From Magnetococcales bacterium (lineage in GTDB: Bacteria > Pseudomonadota > Magnetococcia > Magnetococcales > UBA8363): a DNA stretch of 48,099 nucleotides. This document shows positions 27,490 to 36,844 of the stretch, piece by piece. How positions within the stretch are numbered: position 1 is the first letter of the stretch; each line of letters begins with the position of its first letter. A program made the translations under genes and the position numbers. Under the pieces are notes generated by a model. It made no database searches. It worked only from the letters and a program-made list of their open reading frames with translations, and was not told the DNA's origin. Location: contig JADGCN010000015.1 in NCBI GenBank assembly GCA_015228975.1, positions 1-48,099 of the forward strand, in the 5' to 3' direction.

Positions 27490-28296
27490 GCGGTATTCGA
27501 TGACGCTCAAGAGGTAAATGATCTCCTTGCTGAGCTTGAGAACATCGGCGTAGGCCCGGTCGGCATGTTGGTCCCGGCGCATGCGAAGGTTGCTCAAAAT
27601 CTCTTCGGCGCGTGCATGAAAGTCCTTGTGGGCTTGGTCGCATCGGATCAGCTCGGGCATTTGCCCAAAGCGTTTCAGTCCGGTACCATGGATCCAGACG
27701 CTTAAAGGGCACAACTCCACCGATTCCAGGGAGATACGGCGGCCCCGGTTGCGAAAGGTCTCCGGCAAATGGTTGGCCCAGCGCAAGTGGAGGAGACGGG
27801 CTTGGTTGACTTCCAGGATGCCGGCTTTTTCCGAGGCTGCCAAGCGTGGTCCATGGAACAGAAAGCCCAATAAGCGGCTCCAAGGGTGGGTGGGAAGCTC
27901 TGAGATCGGACTGTTGCCGTGATGCTCCAGCTCCGCCTGGGTGAGCATGCTGATAATGTGGTGGCTGGCATGTCGCAGTTCTTTGAGTTGTTCGTCCACG
28001 CTACTGGGTAGAGCTGCCGCCGGGTTTTGTCTGGGCAGTGTTTGTGAACAGATGGACTCCCCCGCCTGATGAAATCGGCGGTGCCATTCAATCAATTCGG
28101 CCAGCAGGGTGCGGTTGCCAATTTGCCGCTGGCCGCGGCTGTGCAGCCAGATTCCCAATTCACAATCCTGGTACTGGGGCATGTGGATGGTGTTGCTTGC
28201 ACCCAGTACCGCTGCTTCCAGATCCAACTCCCAACGAAGGTGGCTGATGCGGGCGATTGTGACGTCCAGCCGGGTATTCGTTGTGGTTTGCGTCAT
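27442..28296 (-). CDS. Protein with tandem CZB-like (chemoreceptor zinc-binding) domains
   Basis: Two modules of the form H-L/RW...CxLxxWxHxxG...H..FH (ISHLRWELDLEAAV...CELGIWLHSRGQR...EWHRRFHQAGE; LLHLRWANHL...CPLSVWIHGTGLKRFG...AHKDFHARAEEI). Confidence 0.7.
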   Translation of the reverse strand: MTQTTTNTRLDVTIARISHLRWELDLEAAVLGASNTIHMPQYQDCELGIWLHSRGQRQIGNRTLLAELIEWHRRFHQAGESICSQTLPRQNPAAALPSSVDEQLKELRHASHHIISMLTQAELEHHGNSPISELPTHPWSRLLGFLFHGPRLAASEKAGILEVNQARLLHLRWANHLPETFRNRGRRISLESVELCPLSVWIHGTGLKRFGQMPELIRCDQAHKDFHARAEEILSNLRMRRDQHADRAYADVLKLSKEIIYLLSVIEYRLLGDAAIRRFSSLIP

Positions 28297-28654
28297 GGTT
28301 ACGTCTTTCCTCCTGGTTGACCATTCATGGTTCTTATTATGCTATCCGAAGAGCCTTGTTTATAATCTATTTTACAATGATCGTCCATAGTATTTAATCC
28401 TGCGGCATGGGGAGCAGGGCTAGTACGGTTGTTTGCACGCGCCTGGGATTGTCGATGCCGCCCTCCTGGATAGCTTTGAAAAAAAATAAACATTTGGCAT
28501 GTTGCATGCTTAGGACATGCTTAGGATACGAAGAAAATACGTTTCAGGTTGGTTTTGTCTGCCTGGTTCCATGTTGGGTGTTGGATCGGGCGTGGCACTG
28601 ACTACCGCTGTCGCACGACACTTAAACTGGCAAGCGGGAAGGATACATCCAAAA

Positions 28655-29641
28655 ATGGCTAACTCAGCGGGGCCTCAAAGCGGCCAGGGTCTGTTCGTCA
28701 TCACCGTATTGGAATTTTTCATAGGCTTCTTGTTCGTAAGCTTTATCGTCCTATCGGCTGTTGTCCTGATGGATCCCAAAAAGGTGGGTGGGGGAATGCA
28801 GGATGAGCCGGGTTGGGTTCCGGAAAAAAAGGCCAAAATTGCTGACGATCAGGAATGGGTTGCCGAGAAAACGGTGGACAGCTTGGCGGAGCATTTGTCA
28901 TCCAGGCTGGATCGCAACATGAAAGAGCGGGATGATCGGTTGGGTCGCTTGATAATCGGCCTGGGGCATAAAATGGATGTGGCCAATGAGATTCGCGAAT
29001 CTCAATGGTCGCGTTTGCGCAAAGAAATCGATGGCAAGTTGGAAGGCATACTCCAGGAAGCGGCTTTGCAGACAACCCGATCCGAAGGGATCAAGGGGTC
29101 AGGCAAAGGGGAGGCGGATTCGGTACGGGTGGCTGAGGCCCCGTCGCCCGTGGTGAGTGATGCCCCATTGACTCCTGTTGCGGCCCCGGCTGGCGATAAA
29201 TTGGCGGAGGGATTGGCTACGTTTCCGGCACCTGCGGTGGCGTCAGAAACAGCTCCGACAGCAGCGCTTCAGGTAGCTTCTGCTCAGGAGACACCCATCC
29301 AGACGCTTGCATCTCTCGCGCCCAGGGGGGATGTGACTGAGGCGAATCGACCTGCTGCAATGCCTGAGCTGGTGGATGGCGTCACCAACCCGGCCCCCGA
29401 GGGTGCGCAAAAGAAGGGGTATTTCATTGCCTTGGGCTGTTTTTCTCGGGCCGATAATGCCCTGGATCGTGGTCGCCTGGTACGTCCTCATGTTCCCCTG
29501 GTCTATAAAAAAACCATCCAGGACGGTGCCATGACATGTTTGTTTTCCGGTCCGTTGGCCAGTAAAAGCGAAGCTGAAAGTTTGTTACAGCGCGTTCAGT
29601 CCGGCACCCACATTTCCGGTTTTACCATCGGATCTTATTGA
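28655..29641 (+). CDS. Single-TM protein with C-terminal SPOR-like domain
   Basis: TM FVITVLEFFIGFLFVSFIVLSAVVLM; Pro/Ala-rich linker; C-terminus KKGYFIALGCFSRADNALDRG...CLFSGPLASKSEAESLLQRVQSGTHISGFTIGSY. Confidence 0.65.
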   Translation: MANSAGPQSGQGLFVITVLEFFIGFLFVSFIVLSAVVLMDPKKVGGGMQDEPGWVPEKKAKIADDQEWVAEKTVDSLAEHLSSRLDRNMKERDDRLGRLIIGLGHKMDVANEIRESQWSRLRKEIDGKLEGILQEAALQTTRSEGIKGSGKGEADSVRVAEAPSPVVSDAPLTPVAAPAGDKLAEGLATFPAPAVASETAPTAALQVASAQETPIQTLASLAPRGDVTEANRPAAMPELVDGVTNPAPEGAQKKGYFIALGCFSRADNALDRGRLVRPHVPLVYKKTIQDGAMTCLFSGPLASKSEAESLLQRVQSGTHISGFTIGSY

Positions 29642-29683
29642 GAGTGTGTAGGTCCGTTCTTCCCGAGCGTTTTGATTATTCTG

Positions 29684-30016
29684 TTACAGCAGGCTCGCGA
29701 GCTGGTAGATAAACGGCAATCGCCACGCCCGGGAGAACAGGACGGAGACGACCCCGGCGATAGCGAACAGGGTAATCATCAACACCGAAAAGCTGAAAAT
29801 AAACCCACCCAAAACGGGGACGTACAGGCTGAAGATGGCCAGAATGCCCCAAATCCACAGGACCAGCCCCTGTTTGGCATGAAACCGGACGTAGTCATCG
29901 CCATTATCGTTGAACATCAGGGAAATCAGGCACAGCACCCCCAAATAGCTGAACATGGCAAGGATTTGCGATTTGGGGGATCGATGTTTGCTGACCGTTA
30001 ACGCACGAAACGCCAT
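29684..30016 (-). CDS. MmsF/MamF-like membrane protein (second paralog)
   Basis: ILAMFSYLGVLCLISLMFNDNGDDYVRFHAKQGLVLWIWGILAIFSLYVPVLGGFIFSFSVLMITLFAIAGVVSVLFSRAWRLPFIYQLASLL. Confidence 0.82.
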   Translation of the reverse strand: MAFRALTVSKHRSPKSQILAMFSYLGVLCLISLMFNDNGDDYVRFHAKQGLVLWIWGILAIFSLYVPVLGGFIFSFSVLMITLFAIAGVVSVLFSRAWRLPFIYQLASLL

Positions 30017-30036
30017 AAGAAAAGACTCCGATCCAT

Positions 30037-30687
30037 TTAGCTGATGGCATCATCCAATTCGTTGGCAATGCCTTTTTTATTTTTCATATAACTGTAAATA
30101 CCGATACCCAGTGCGGCGGTTGCACCTGCGACGAGGAGGGGTGCCATGCCGCCGAGGCTGAAACCGAGGCCGGGCAGGGCGCTGGACAAAAAAGAGCTGC
30201 CGGTGGTGATTCCCTTGATGGCAACGCCGCTGGGGCTGGAAGCGAGGACGCCCTTGGATGTGACGAGGCTGCCGGCTGCCAATGTTTTTCCGGTAGTGGC
30301 CTTGGTGGTGGCAGCGATGGTTGCCGGCGCGGCCTTGGCCGTGGTTCCTTTGATTGCAGCGGCTTTGGTTGTGGCGGTTTGGGTTGCAGCACCTTTGACA
30401 GCGGTTGTTTTGGCCGTCGTGACCTTTGCTGCTTTTACCCCTTCGGGTGCTTCCCATTCGGCGCCCGGGGGCAGGTTGGCAGGGGGGGTGACAGTGGCTG
30501 CTTTGACGGGCAATGTGGCGGCTTTGCCTGCCTTGGCTTTGGCGGGCAATGTGGCGGCTTTGCCTGCCTTGGCTTTGGCGGCAACGGCCTTGGCACCTTC
30601 AGGCGCTTCCACCTCCACCCCGGGCGGTGGTGGGCTCACGGTCCCCTGGTTGAGTCCTCCAGATTGGGTATTCGCGGCGATGGCCAT
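30037..30687 (-). CDS. Ala/Thr/Lys-rich low-complexity protein with Mms6-like C-terminal TM and acidic tail
   Basis: Repeats AKAGKAATLPAKAKAGKAATLPVKA, then GLGFSLGGMAPLLVAGATAALGIGIYSYMKNKKGIANELDDAIS. Confidence 0.65.
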   Translation of the reverse strand: MAIAANTQSGGLNQGTVSPPPPGVEVEAPEGAKAVAAKAKAGKAATLPAKAKAGKAATLPVKAATVTPPANLPPGAEWEAPEGVKAAKVTTAKTTAVKGAATQTATTKAAAIKGTTAKAAPATIAATTKATTGKTLAAGSLVTSKGVLASSPSGVAIKGITTGSSFLSSALPGLGFSLGGMAPLLVAGATAALGIGIYSYMKNKKGIANELDDAIS

Positions 30688-30961
30688 GGTGTTCCCCTTT
30701 GCGTCAATTTTTGGTGCCTGTGGTCACGGATTGCACGATGTCTCCGAGGGCGCAGTATAGCCCGATGAATTTTTTTTTTCACGGTGATTTTGTTGCCGGG
30801 TTCAAGGAAAATTTGCTTCAAGACGACTTGATTGTTTGCCCGGGATCATGCCCTAATAATCGGTTCAAAATTTGCTTTCATGAGTTTTTTGCCGGAATTC
30901 GGGATTTGTGCCGGGGTTGGGATGCCCTGTGTTGTTGTTGACCCTTTATTAATTGAAGTAC

Positions 30962-32281
30962 ATGAAAACTGATCCGTCACAGGACATTTCCACCAGTTTG
31001 CGCAACAGCCTTTATTTGGTTGTGGCGTTGTCGATGATATTCATGACCCTGGTATTGGCAACCCAACCTCTATTTTTGAAAGGTTTGGGTTTGGGGCGGG
31101 ACAATGCCGGATTCGTCAACGCCAATATCCAGGTGATCACCGAACTGGTGGATCTCCTGTTCGTCGGCTATTTGGGTTACCTTTCGGATCGTTTTGGACG
31201 CATACCCATCATGTATTATGGCTTTGTGCTGTCGGCGATCACGGCGGCGATTACGCCATTTTGTCTGGAAATCGGTTTGTTCTTGGGAATAAGCGGGGTG
31301 GCGGTTTTTTATGCCGCCCGTATTGTCATGTCCATTGGTTCCACCGCCGTCTGGCCCCAACTGGGCACCCTGACCGGCGACTATACCACGCAAAAAAATC
31401 GCCCCATGTTGCTGGCCAAGGTTGGTTTCATGACCGCCTTTGGCGCAACTCTGGTGTATGCAGTCCTCATGCAATTGCCCAAATACATCGGTTTGACCAT
31501 GGTGATGATGATTTCCGTGGCAACGGCTGTTGCTGGTGCTTGGTTGAGCCGGCATTTTTTGACGGAGAGGGCTATTCCCATCAAACAGGAAAAATTTCCA
31601 TTCGCCAAGGTGATGGCATTGTTACGCCAAGATAGGGATTTGCGCTTGAGCTTTTTGGCCGCTTTTTCCTCGCGCAACGACATGGTTATCATTGGCCTGT
31701 TCCTGATGACCTGGTTCATCTATTTTGCCGACCTCCTTCCCCACGTAAGTCATGCCCAGGCTGCGGGACAGGCGGGTATCGTCATCGGTTTTATCGGTTT
31801 TATTATTTTGATCAGCTTGCCGTTTTGGGGATGGTTGATCCAAAATGTCGGGCGTGTCGAATCGTTAACGTTGGGCATGGTGCTATCGGGTGCCGGCTTC
31901 ACCGGCATGGGATTGATCATCAACCCTTTCAGTTGGTGGACTTTCCTCCCGGCCTTGTTTGTCGGTTTGGGACAGGCGGGATGCCTTTTGGCCCCGCAAA
32001 CCCTCGCCTTGGATATCTCGCCACCGGACATGCGCGGTTCCGTGATGGGGGCGTTCAACACGGTGGGTTGCATCGGCATCGTCTTTTTCATCCAGATTGG
32101 CGGGTTTTTGTTTGACCTTCTGAGTCCGACGTCTCCCTTCATATTCACCGGGCTTGCAAATTTTGTCATTATGGCGTACGGTCTGTGGGTTTTACGTGCC
32201 GGATCCCGGGATGGTCTGAAGGAGGAGGCGTTGGCCCGTATCGGGTCGAGGTCCGCTCGTGATACGGACCTTGAACTCTAA
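30962..32281 (+). CDS. mamH: MamH-like MFS transporter
   Basis: 12-TM MFS sequence (LFVGYLGYLSDRFGRIPIMYYGF), immediately upstream of mamI-mamE. Confidence 0.85.
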   Translation: MKTDPSQDISTSLRNSLYLVVALSMIFMTLVLATQPLFLKGLGLGRDNAGFVNANIQVITELVDLLFVGYLGYLSDRFGRIPIMYYGFVLSAITAAITPFCLEIGLFLGISGVAVFYAARIVMSIGSTAVWPQLGTLTGDYTTQKNRPMLLAKVGFMTAFGATLVYAVLMQLPKYIGLTMVMMISVATAVAGAWLSRHFLTERAIPIKQEKFPFAKVMALLRQDRDLRLSFLAAFSSRNDMVIIGLFLMTWFIYFADLLPHVSHAQAAGQAGIVIGFIGFIILISLPFWGWLIQNVGRVESLTLGMVLSGAGFTGMGLIINPFSWWTFLPALFVGLGQAGCLLAPQTLALDISPPDMRGSVMGAFNTVGCIGIVFFIQIGGFLFDLLSPTSPFIFTGLANFVIMAYGLWVLRAGSRDGLKEEALARIGSRSARDTDLEL

Positions 32282-32316
32282 ATCAAAACGCGAGCGTTTG
32301 GGGGTGAACAGGTTGT

Positions 32317-32547
32317 ATGGCCAACATAATTTTTGGGCTCGTTGCCCTCGCTCTGGGTCTCTGGGGGTTATCGGTATGGTGGTGGTCGGTGGTGGAAATG
32401 CTGCGGGGTATCGTGCCTTTGCTGCTGATCATGTTGGGCTTTGTCGCCCTGGGCGCCGGTATCACCCGGGTTCGTGAAGAAGGGAATACCGGTAGTGCCG
32501 GGTTGGCCGAGGAGTTGGGCCGGGACGCCGTTTCCAGGGACGAATAA
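32317..32547 (+). CDS. mamI: MamI-like small membrane protein
   Basis: MANIIFGLVALALGLWGLSVWWWSVVEMLRGIVPLLLIMLGFVALGAGITRVRE; two TM helices; between mamH and mamE. Confidence 0.88.
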   Translation: MANIIFGLVALALGLWGLSVWWWSVVEMLRGIVPLLLIMLGFVALGAGITRVREEGNTGSAGLAEELGRDAVSRDE

Positions 32548-32553
32548 AACCTC

Positions 32554-34947
32554 ATGGCCTTCATGTCAAACGGATCGGATAAGTTTTGTGGCAGAGAGTA
32601 TCACAAATACCTCTATCTCATCGCTGCGGTCGCTGTCGCCATCCTGATCGGTGGTTATTGGTACAACGAATTCCAGGGCAAGCCGACTGCGGTACGCCAG
32701 GGCGGACCCGTTGTTACCGGCGTCCCTGCGGCACAGCCGCGTAACGTGGCCGCTGCATTCCCGGTACAACCCGCCGGTGATCCCAACGGTTTCAACAGGC
32801 CACAGGGTTTTGCCGCAGTGGTCAAAGCCTTGATGCCCAGTGTGGTCAACATCAGCGCCCACAACGATTCGCCGCCCATGGCCCAGTCTGCCGGTCCCAA
32901 GGTTGGTCCCGAGTTGCCCCAGACGGTCAAGGCACCTGCCCCGGATGGCCTGCAGTTCGCCAACCCGTACAGTGGCGTTTCCCAGGAAAGCATCGGTTCG
33001 GGTATTGTCGTAACCGAGGAGGGACACGTCCTGACGAATTTTCATGTGGTGGAAAATTCCAAAAATATTGTCGTCATGGTGTATAACGAGGCGGGCGACA
33101 AGAGCTTCTTTGCCGATGTCGTCGCCCGGGACAACAACCGCGATTTGGCGCTGCTGCTGATCGAGCCGAACAACAAACTCAAGCCGGCTCCCCTGGGTAA
33201 CAGTGAAAGTGCCCAGATCGGCGATTCGGTGATCACCATCGGTTCACCGTTTGGCTTGAATCATTCGGTGAGCAAGGGCATCGTGTCGGGTAAGCGCAAG
33301 GTGGTCAACATTGGTGGCGTCCTGCACAAGGGATTGCTTCAGACCGATGCGGCCATCAATCGTGGCAATTCGGGTGGCCCCCTGGTGGACGGGCAGGGGT
33401 GGGTGATCGGGGTCAATACGGCCATTTATACCACCACCAGCGCCTTTGCCGGAGTGGGTTTTGCGGTGCCCATCAACACCGCCCGCGAATTTTTGGACGA
33501 GTGGATTACGTTGCCACCGGTCCGGCCCGCAATGCCATCGCCTCCCACTCCCATGGTCGGGCAGGCTGCCGGGGCTCACATTGCCGTGCGCCCGCCACCG
33601 CCGATTCAAGCCAATGCCACGCCACCCCATGGGGATCGGGGACCGTGCGCCAATTGTCACGATATTCTCCCTGGTCCGCAGGCGGTTGCGTTCACCAATG
33701 TCGCAGGTACCCAGCCACGCAAGGGGCCCCCCATCCCGGCCAATGCCCCGCTGGCCCATGCCGATTGGGGACCCTGTTCCAACTGTCATCAAATCATCTC
33801 TTCCGCGCAACCGATCGCTTTCGGAGTGGGGCCGGGGCCGGGCTTGCATCGACAACCCCCGGGTCAAGGGCCGGGCCAGGGAGCGGGCGTTGGACCCGGA
33901 GGGCCGGATGAGCGTAATTTTGATGCCATGCAACAGTTTTCTTTCAATCCCGGAGGGGCCATCGGGGTCACCGTTGCCGGAGTGACCGATCCGGCTCAGG
34001 TGGCGACTGGTCCCACTGCAGGTTCTACCAATGGCCCTACCAATGGCCCTGCCAATGGCTCCGGCCTCGCCTGGACGGTGTTGGATGGTGCCCGGGCGGA
34101 AAAATTGCGGGTACCGGTACCGTTTGGAGCGATCATAACGTCGGTGGACCCGGGGCTATCGGGACAGGCCTTGGGATTGCGGGTGGATGATGTCGTTTTA
34201 AAGGCGGATGGGCGGTGGCTCAAAACCCCTGATCAGGTTCAAGGGGTGATGGATCGTTTACAGCGTGGCGATGCGGTACGCTTGCTGGTGTATCGTTCCG
34301 GGGCGCGATTGGAATTGGATACGGGACGAATGAACGTTGGGGGGCAACCGCCACCGGCTACCTGGTTGCCTGTTGCAGGGCAGGGGAATCAGACGCCCAT
34401 GCTGATGAACCCGCAGTTCCCCACGGCACTACAGCCCGAAGCCATGATGATGCAACAGCCGCAGCAATTTGCAGCGCAATCCCCTCAGGGAGGCCTGAAT
34501 CCTGCCGAGATTCCCGCCAACCAGGGGGCGATGCAATTTGCCGGGGCGGGACAATTCTCCCAGCAAAATCAGCAAATGGTGGCTAATCCGAACGGGATCG
34601 CTCCTCCCGGGCAGCTCAACCAGCCTCCGGGTCAGGGCAAAGCGGCACCTCCGCCACCCACCGAGTTCGAGTGGATGGGGATGGAAATGATGCCCATGGA
34701 TCAGGCGGCGTGGCAGCGCAATCCTGATATGAAGGGTAAGCTGGGTGGATTGGTTGCCGATATTGATGCGGGAGGGTTGGCGGATCGGGCGGGGATTCAG
34801 CGGGGTGATTTGGTTGTGGCCATCAATGGCTTGCCGGTTCCCTCGGCGCAGGCCCTGGATAATGCCATCAAGTCGGTTAAAGCCCAGACGGGAGTGCTGG
34901 TAGAGATTGAACGCAGGAATCAACGTATGTTTGCCACTCTGCAATAA
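32554..34947 (+). CDS. mamE: MamE-like trypsin/PDZ protease with two magnetochrome heme motifs
   Basis: His/Asp/Ser triad (GHVLTNFHVV, NRDLALL, RGNSGGPLVD); CANCH and CSNCH; two PDZ-like C-terminal domains. Confidence 0.92.
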   Translation: MAFMSNGSDKFCGREYHKYLYLIAAVAVAILIGGYWYNEFQGKPTAVRQGGPVVTGVPAAQPRNVAAAFPVQPAGDPNGFNRPQGFAAVVKALMPSVVNISAHNDSPPMAQSAGPKVGPELPQTVKAPAPDGLQFANPYSGVSQESIGSGIVVTEEGHVLTNFHVVENSKNIVVMVYNEAGDKSFFADVVARDNNRDLALLLIEPNNKLKPAPLGNSESAQIGDSVITIGSPFGLNHSVSKGIVSGKRKVVNIGGVLHKGLLQTDAAINRGNSGGPLVDGQGWVIGVNTAIYTTTSAFAGVGFAVPINTAREFLDEWITLPPVRPAMPSPPTPMVGQAAGAHIAVRPPPPIQANATPPHGDRGPCANCHDILPGPQAVAFTNVAGTQPRKGPPIPANAPLAHADWGPCSNCHQIISSAQPIAFGVGPGPGLHRQPPGQGPGQGAGVGPGGPDERNFDAMQQFSFNPGGAIGVTVAGVTDPAQVATGPTAGSTNGPTNGPANGSGLAWTVLDGARAEKLRVPVPFGAIITSVDPGLSGQALGLRVDDVVLKADGRWLKTPDQVQGVMDRLQRGDAVRLLVYRSGARLELDTGRMNVGGQPPPATWLPVAGQGNQTPMLMNPQFPTALQPEAMMMQQPQQFAAQSPQGGLNPAEIPANQGAMQFAGAGQFSQQNQQMVANPNGIAPPGQLNQPPGQGKAAPPPPTEFEWMGMEMMPMDQAAWQRNPDMKGKLGGLVADIDAGGLADRAGIQRGDLVVAINGLPVPSAQALDNAIKSVKAQTGVLVEIERRNQRMFATLQ

Positions 34948-35078
34948 TGGGTGTCCTGGTAGAGATGAAACGTGAGGAATCTATGTATGTCTGCCTCTCG
35001 GCAGGGATTAAGTTTGATACGCATTGGCATGTCGGGATATGTGGTTTTGTGGTGCGACTTATAGGGGAGTCACTCTAA

Positions 35079-36116
35079 ATGATGCAAGAAATGGATAAAA
35101 CCTTGTTTCTGGGGATTGATCTGGGTACTTCGCGCACAACCATCATGTCCAGCCGTGGTGGCAAGGGGTTGGTGCGTTCGGTGGTCGGCTATCCGAAGGA
35201 TATCCTGGGGGTCAAACTGCTGAATCGCACGTTCGCGGTGGGGGAAGAGGCCCTGGCGAAAAAATCCTATATGGATCTGCACTTCCCTTTGGAGGATGGT
35301 GTTCTCAAGGAGACCGGAGAGCAGAACACCCAGGCGGCCCGTGAACTCCTCAAACATGCGATCAGTTTGGTTTCGCCGGCACCTGGGGACCGCTTGTGTG
35401 GTATTCTGGGCGTGCCCGCCCGGGCGTCGGTGACCAACAAGGGACAGTTGCTCAAGATTGCCGATGAGGTGATGGATTTGTCCATGGTGGTATCGGAACC
35501 GTTCATGGTTGCCTATGGTCTCAATCGATTGACCAATGCCATCATTGTCGATATCGGTGCTGGGACCACCGACCTGTGCGCCATGAAGGGGACTATTCCT
35601 TTGCCTGAGGAACAGGTGACTCTCCTGAAGGCGGGGAGTTATGTGGATGATATTTTGGCAGCCGCTATCACCGAGGCCCACCCCGAGGTGCAGATGACCA
35701 ATCTGCTGGCTAAAAAGCTCAAGGAGCGTTTCAGTCATGTGGGGCCGGGTCCGCAGGAAGTGGCCATGGTGGAACTGCGCTCAGGAGGCCGGCCCAAGAA
35801 TTATGACATTGGCCGCGAGGTGCGCTTTGCATGTGAAACCATTGTCCCGGATATTCTGGAAAATCTGGAACAATTGATCAGTGTGTTTGACCCGGAAGAT
35901 CAGGCGGAAGCGGTGAAGAACATCATCCTGGCCGGGGGTGGATCCTGCATCAGGGGATTGGATCAAATGATCAAGGAAGGATTGAAATCTTTTGGTGAGG
36001 TCCATGTGTTCAAGGTGGATGAACCCGATTATGCGGGTGCGGCAGGGGCTCTCAAGTTGGCGACCGAATTGCCGCCCGATTATTGGACGCAGGTCGGTGA
36101 TGTCGTCGGGGAATGA
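35079..36116 (+). CDS. mamK: MamK-like bacterial actin
   Basis: LFLGIDLGTSRTTIMSSRGGKGLVRSVVGYPKDILG; IIVDIGAGTTDLCAM; AGGGSCIRGLDQMI. Confidence 0.93.
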   Translation: MMQEMDKTLFLGIDLGTSRTTIMSSRGGKGLVRSVVGYPKDILGVKLLNRTFAVGEEALAKKSYMDLHFPLEDGVLKETGEQNTQAARELLKHAISLVSPAPGDRLCGILGVPARASVTNKGQLLKIADEVMDLSMVVSEPFMVAYGLNRLTNAIIVDIGAGTTDLCAMKGTIPLPEEQVTLLKAGSYVDDILAAAITEAHPEVQMTNLLAKKLKERFSHVGPGPQEVAMVELRSGGRPKNYDIGREVRFACETIVPDILENLEQLISVFDPEDQAEAVKNIILAGGGSCIRGLDQMIKEGLKSFGEVHVFKVDEPDYAGAAGALKLATELPPDYWTQVGDVVGE

Positions 36117-36229
36117 TGGTATCCGGGTTGCGTGTTGATGGTCGCGGGAAGGTTGAACGGGTACATGGGGCGGGGAGGTTGGTTCCCCGTCTGGGGTTTT
36201 GGGATTTGTCGCAATAGCGAGGCTGGGAC

Positions 36230-36544
36230 ATGACTATGGAAAAACCTGTGACAATTGGGACACAGATTATTGCCGCCATGAGTTATCTGGGTATATTGGC
36301 CCTGGTACCTCTGGTGTTGGGTGCGATCACCCCCTTCGCACGTTTTCATGCCCGTCAGGGGATTATTCTCTGGATTTGGGAGGTATTGGCAGTGTTCGGT
36401 TTGGTAGTGCCCGTCATTGGCAGGGTGTTTTTTCAAGTTTCCAGCGTTTTATGTTTTACGTTGTCGGTCGTGGGACTGATTGCCGTCTTTTTGGGGCGGA
36501 CCTGGCGTTTCCCGATCATTGCGCAGTTGGCCGATAAATTGTAA
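36230..36544 (+). CDS. mamF: MamF/MmsF-like membrane protein (third paralog)
   Basis: IIAAMSYLGILALVPLVLGAITPFARFHARQGIILWIWEVLAVFGLVVPVIG...FLGRTWRFPIIAQLADKL. Confidence 0.82.
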   Translation: MTMEKPVTIGTQIIAAMSYLGILALVPLVLGAITPFARFHARQGIILWIWEVLAVFGLVVPVIGRVFFQVSSVLCFTLSVVGLIAVFLGRTWRFPIIAQLADKL

Positions 36545-36600
36545 AGCCGGTCGAACGCCGGGGGATTCAAGGATTTTCAAACCGGGCTTGGCACAGCCTC

Positions 36601-36843
36601 TTGATTGCAGGGATCTGTTGTGTGGTCAGACTTGTCATATCACTGATTTTTGCTATCTTTCTATTGATTTTTGCCTCGCAAAACATGCATGGGACGGCAG
36701 TGCGCTTCGTGTTTGGTGAGGCTGTGGAAATGCCACTTATCCTGGCTTTGGCGGGGGCGTTCATCGCCGGTTTCGCGCTGGCGATATTTTATTTTATCAT
36801 TCGTACAGGGAGCAAAAAACCGGATCGGGATATCGATTATTAA
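36601..36843 (+). CDS. mamL: MamL-like small membrane protein (LapA-like)
   Basis: VVRLVISLIFAIFLLIFASQNMHGTAVRFVFGEAVEMPLILALAGAFIAGFALAIFYFII; mamK/F neighbourhood. Confidence 0.85.
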   Translation: MIAGICCVVRLVISLIFAIFLLIFASQNMHGTAVRFVFGEAVEMPLILALAGAFIAGFALAIFYFIIRTGSKKPDRDIDY

Positions 36844-36844
36844 G

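Noticed and set aside
29672-30001. + strand 109-aa Gln/Pro-rich ORF
   Set aside because: Antisense to the MmsF-like gene at 29684-30016.
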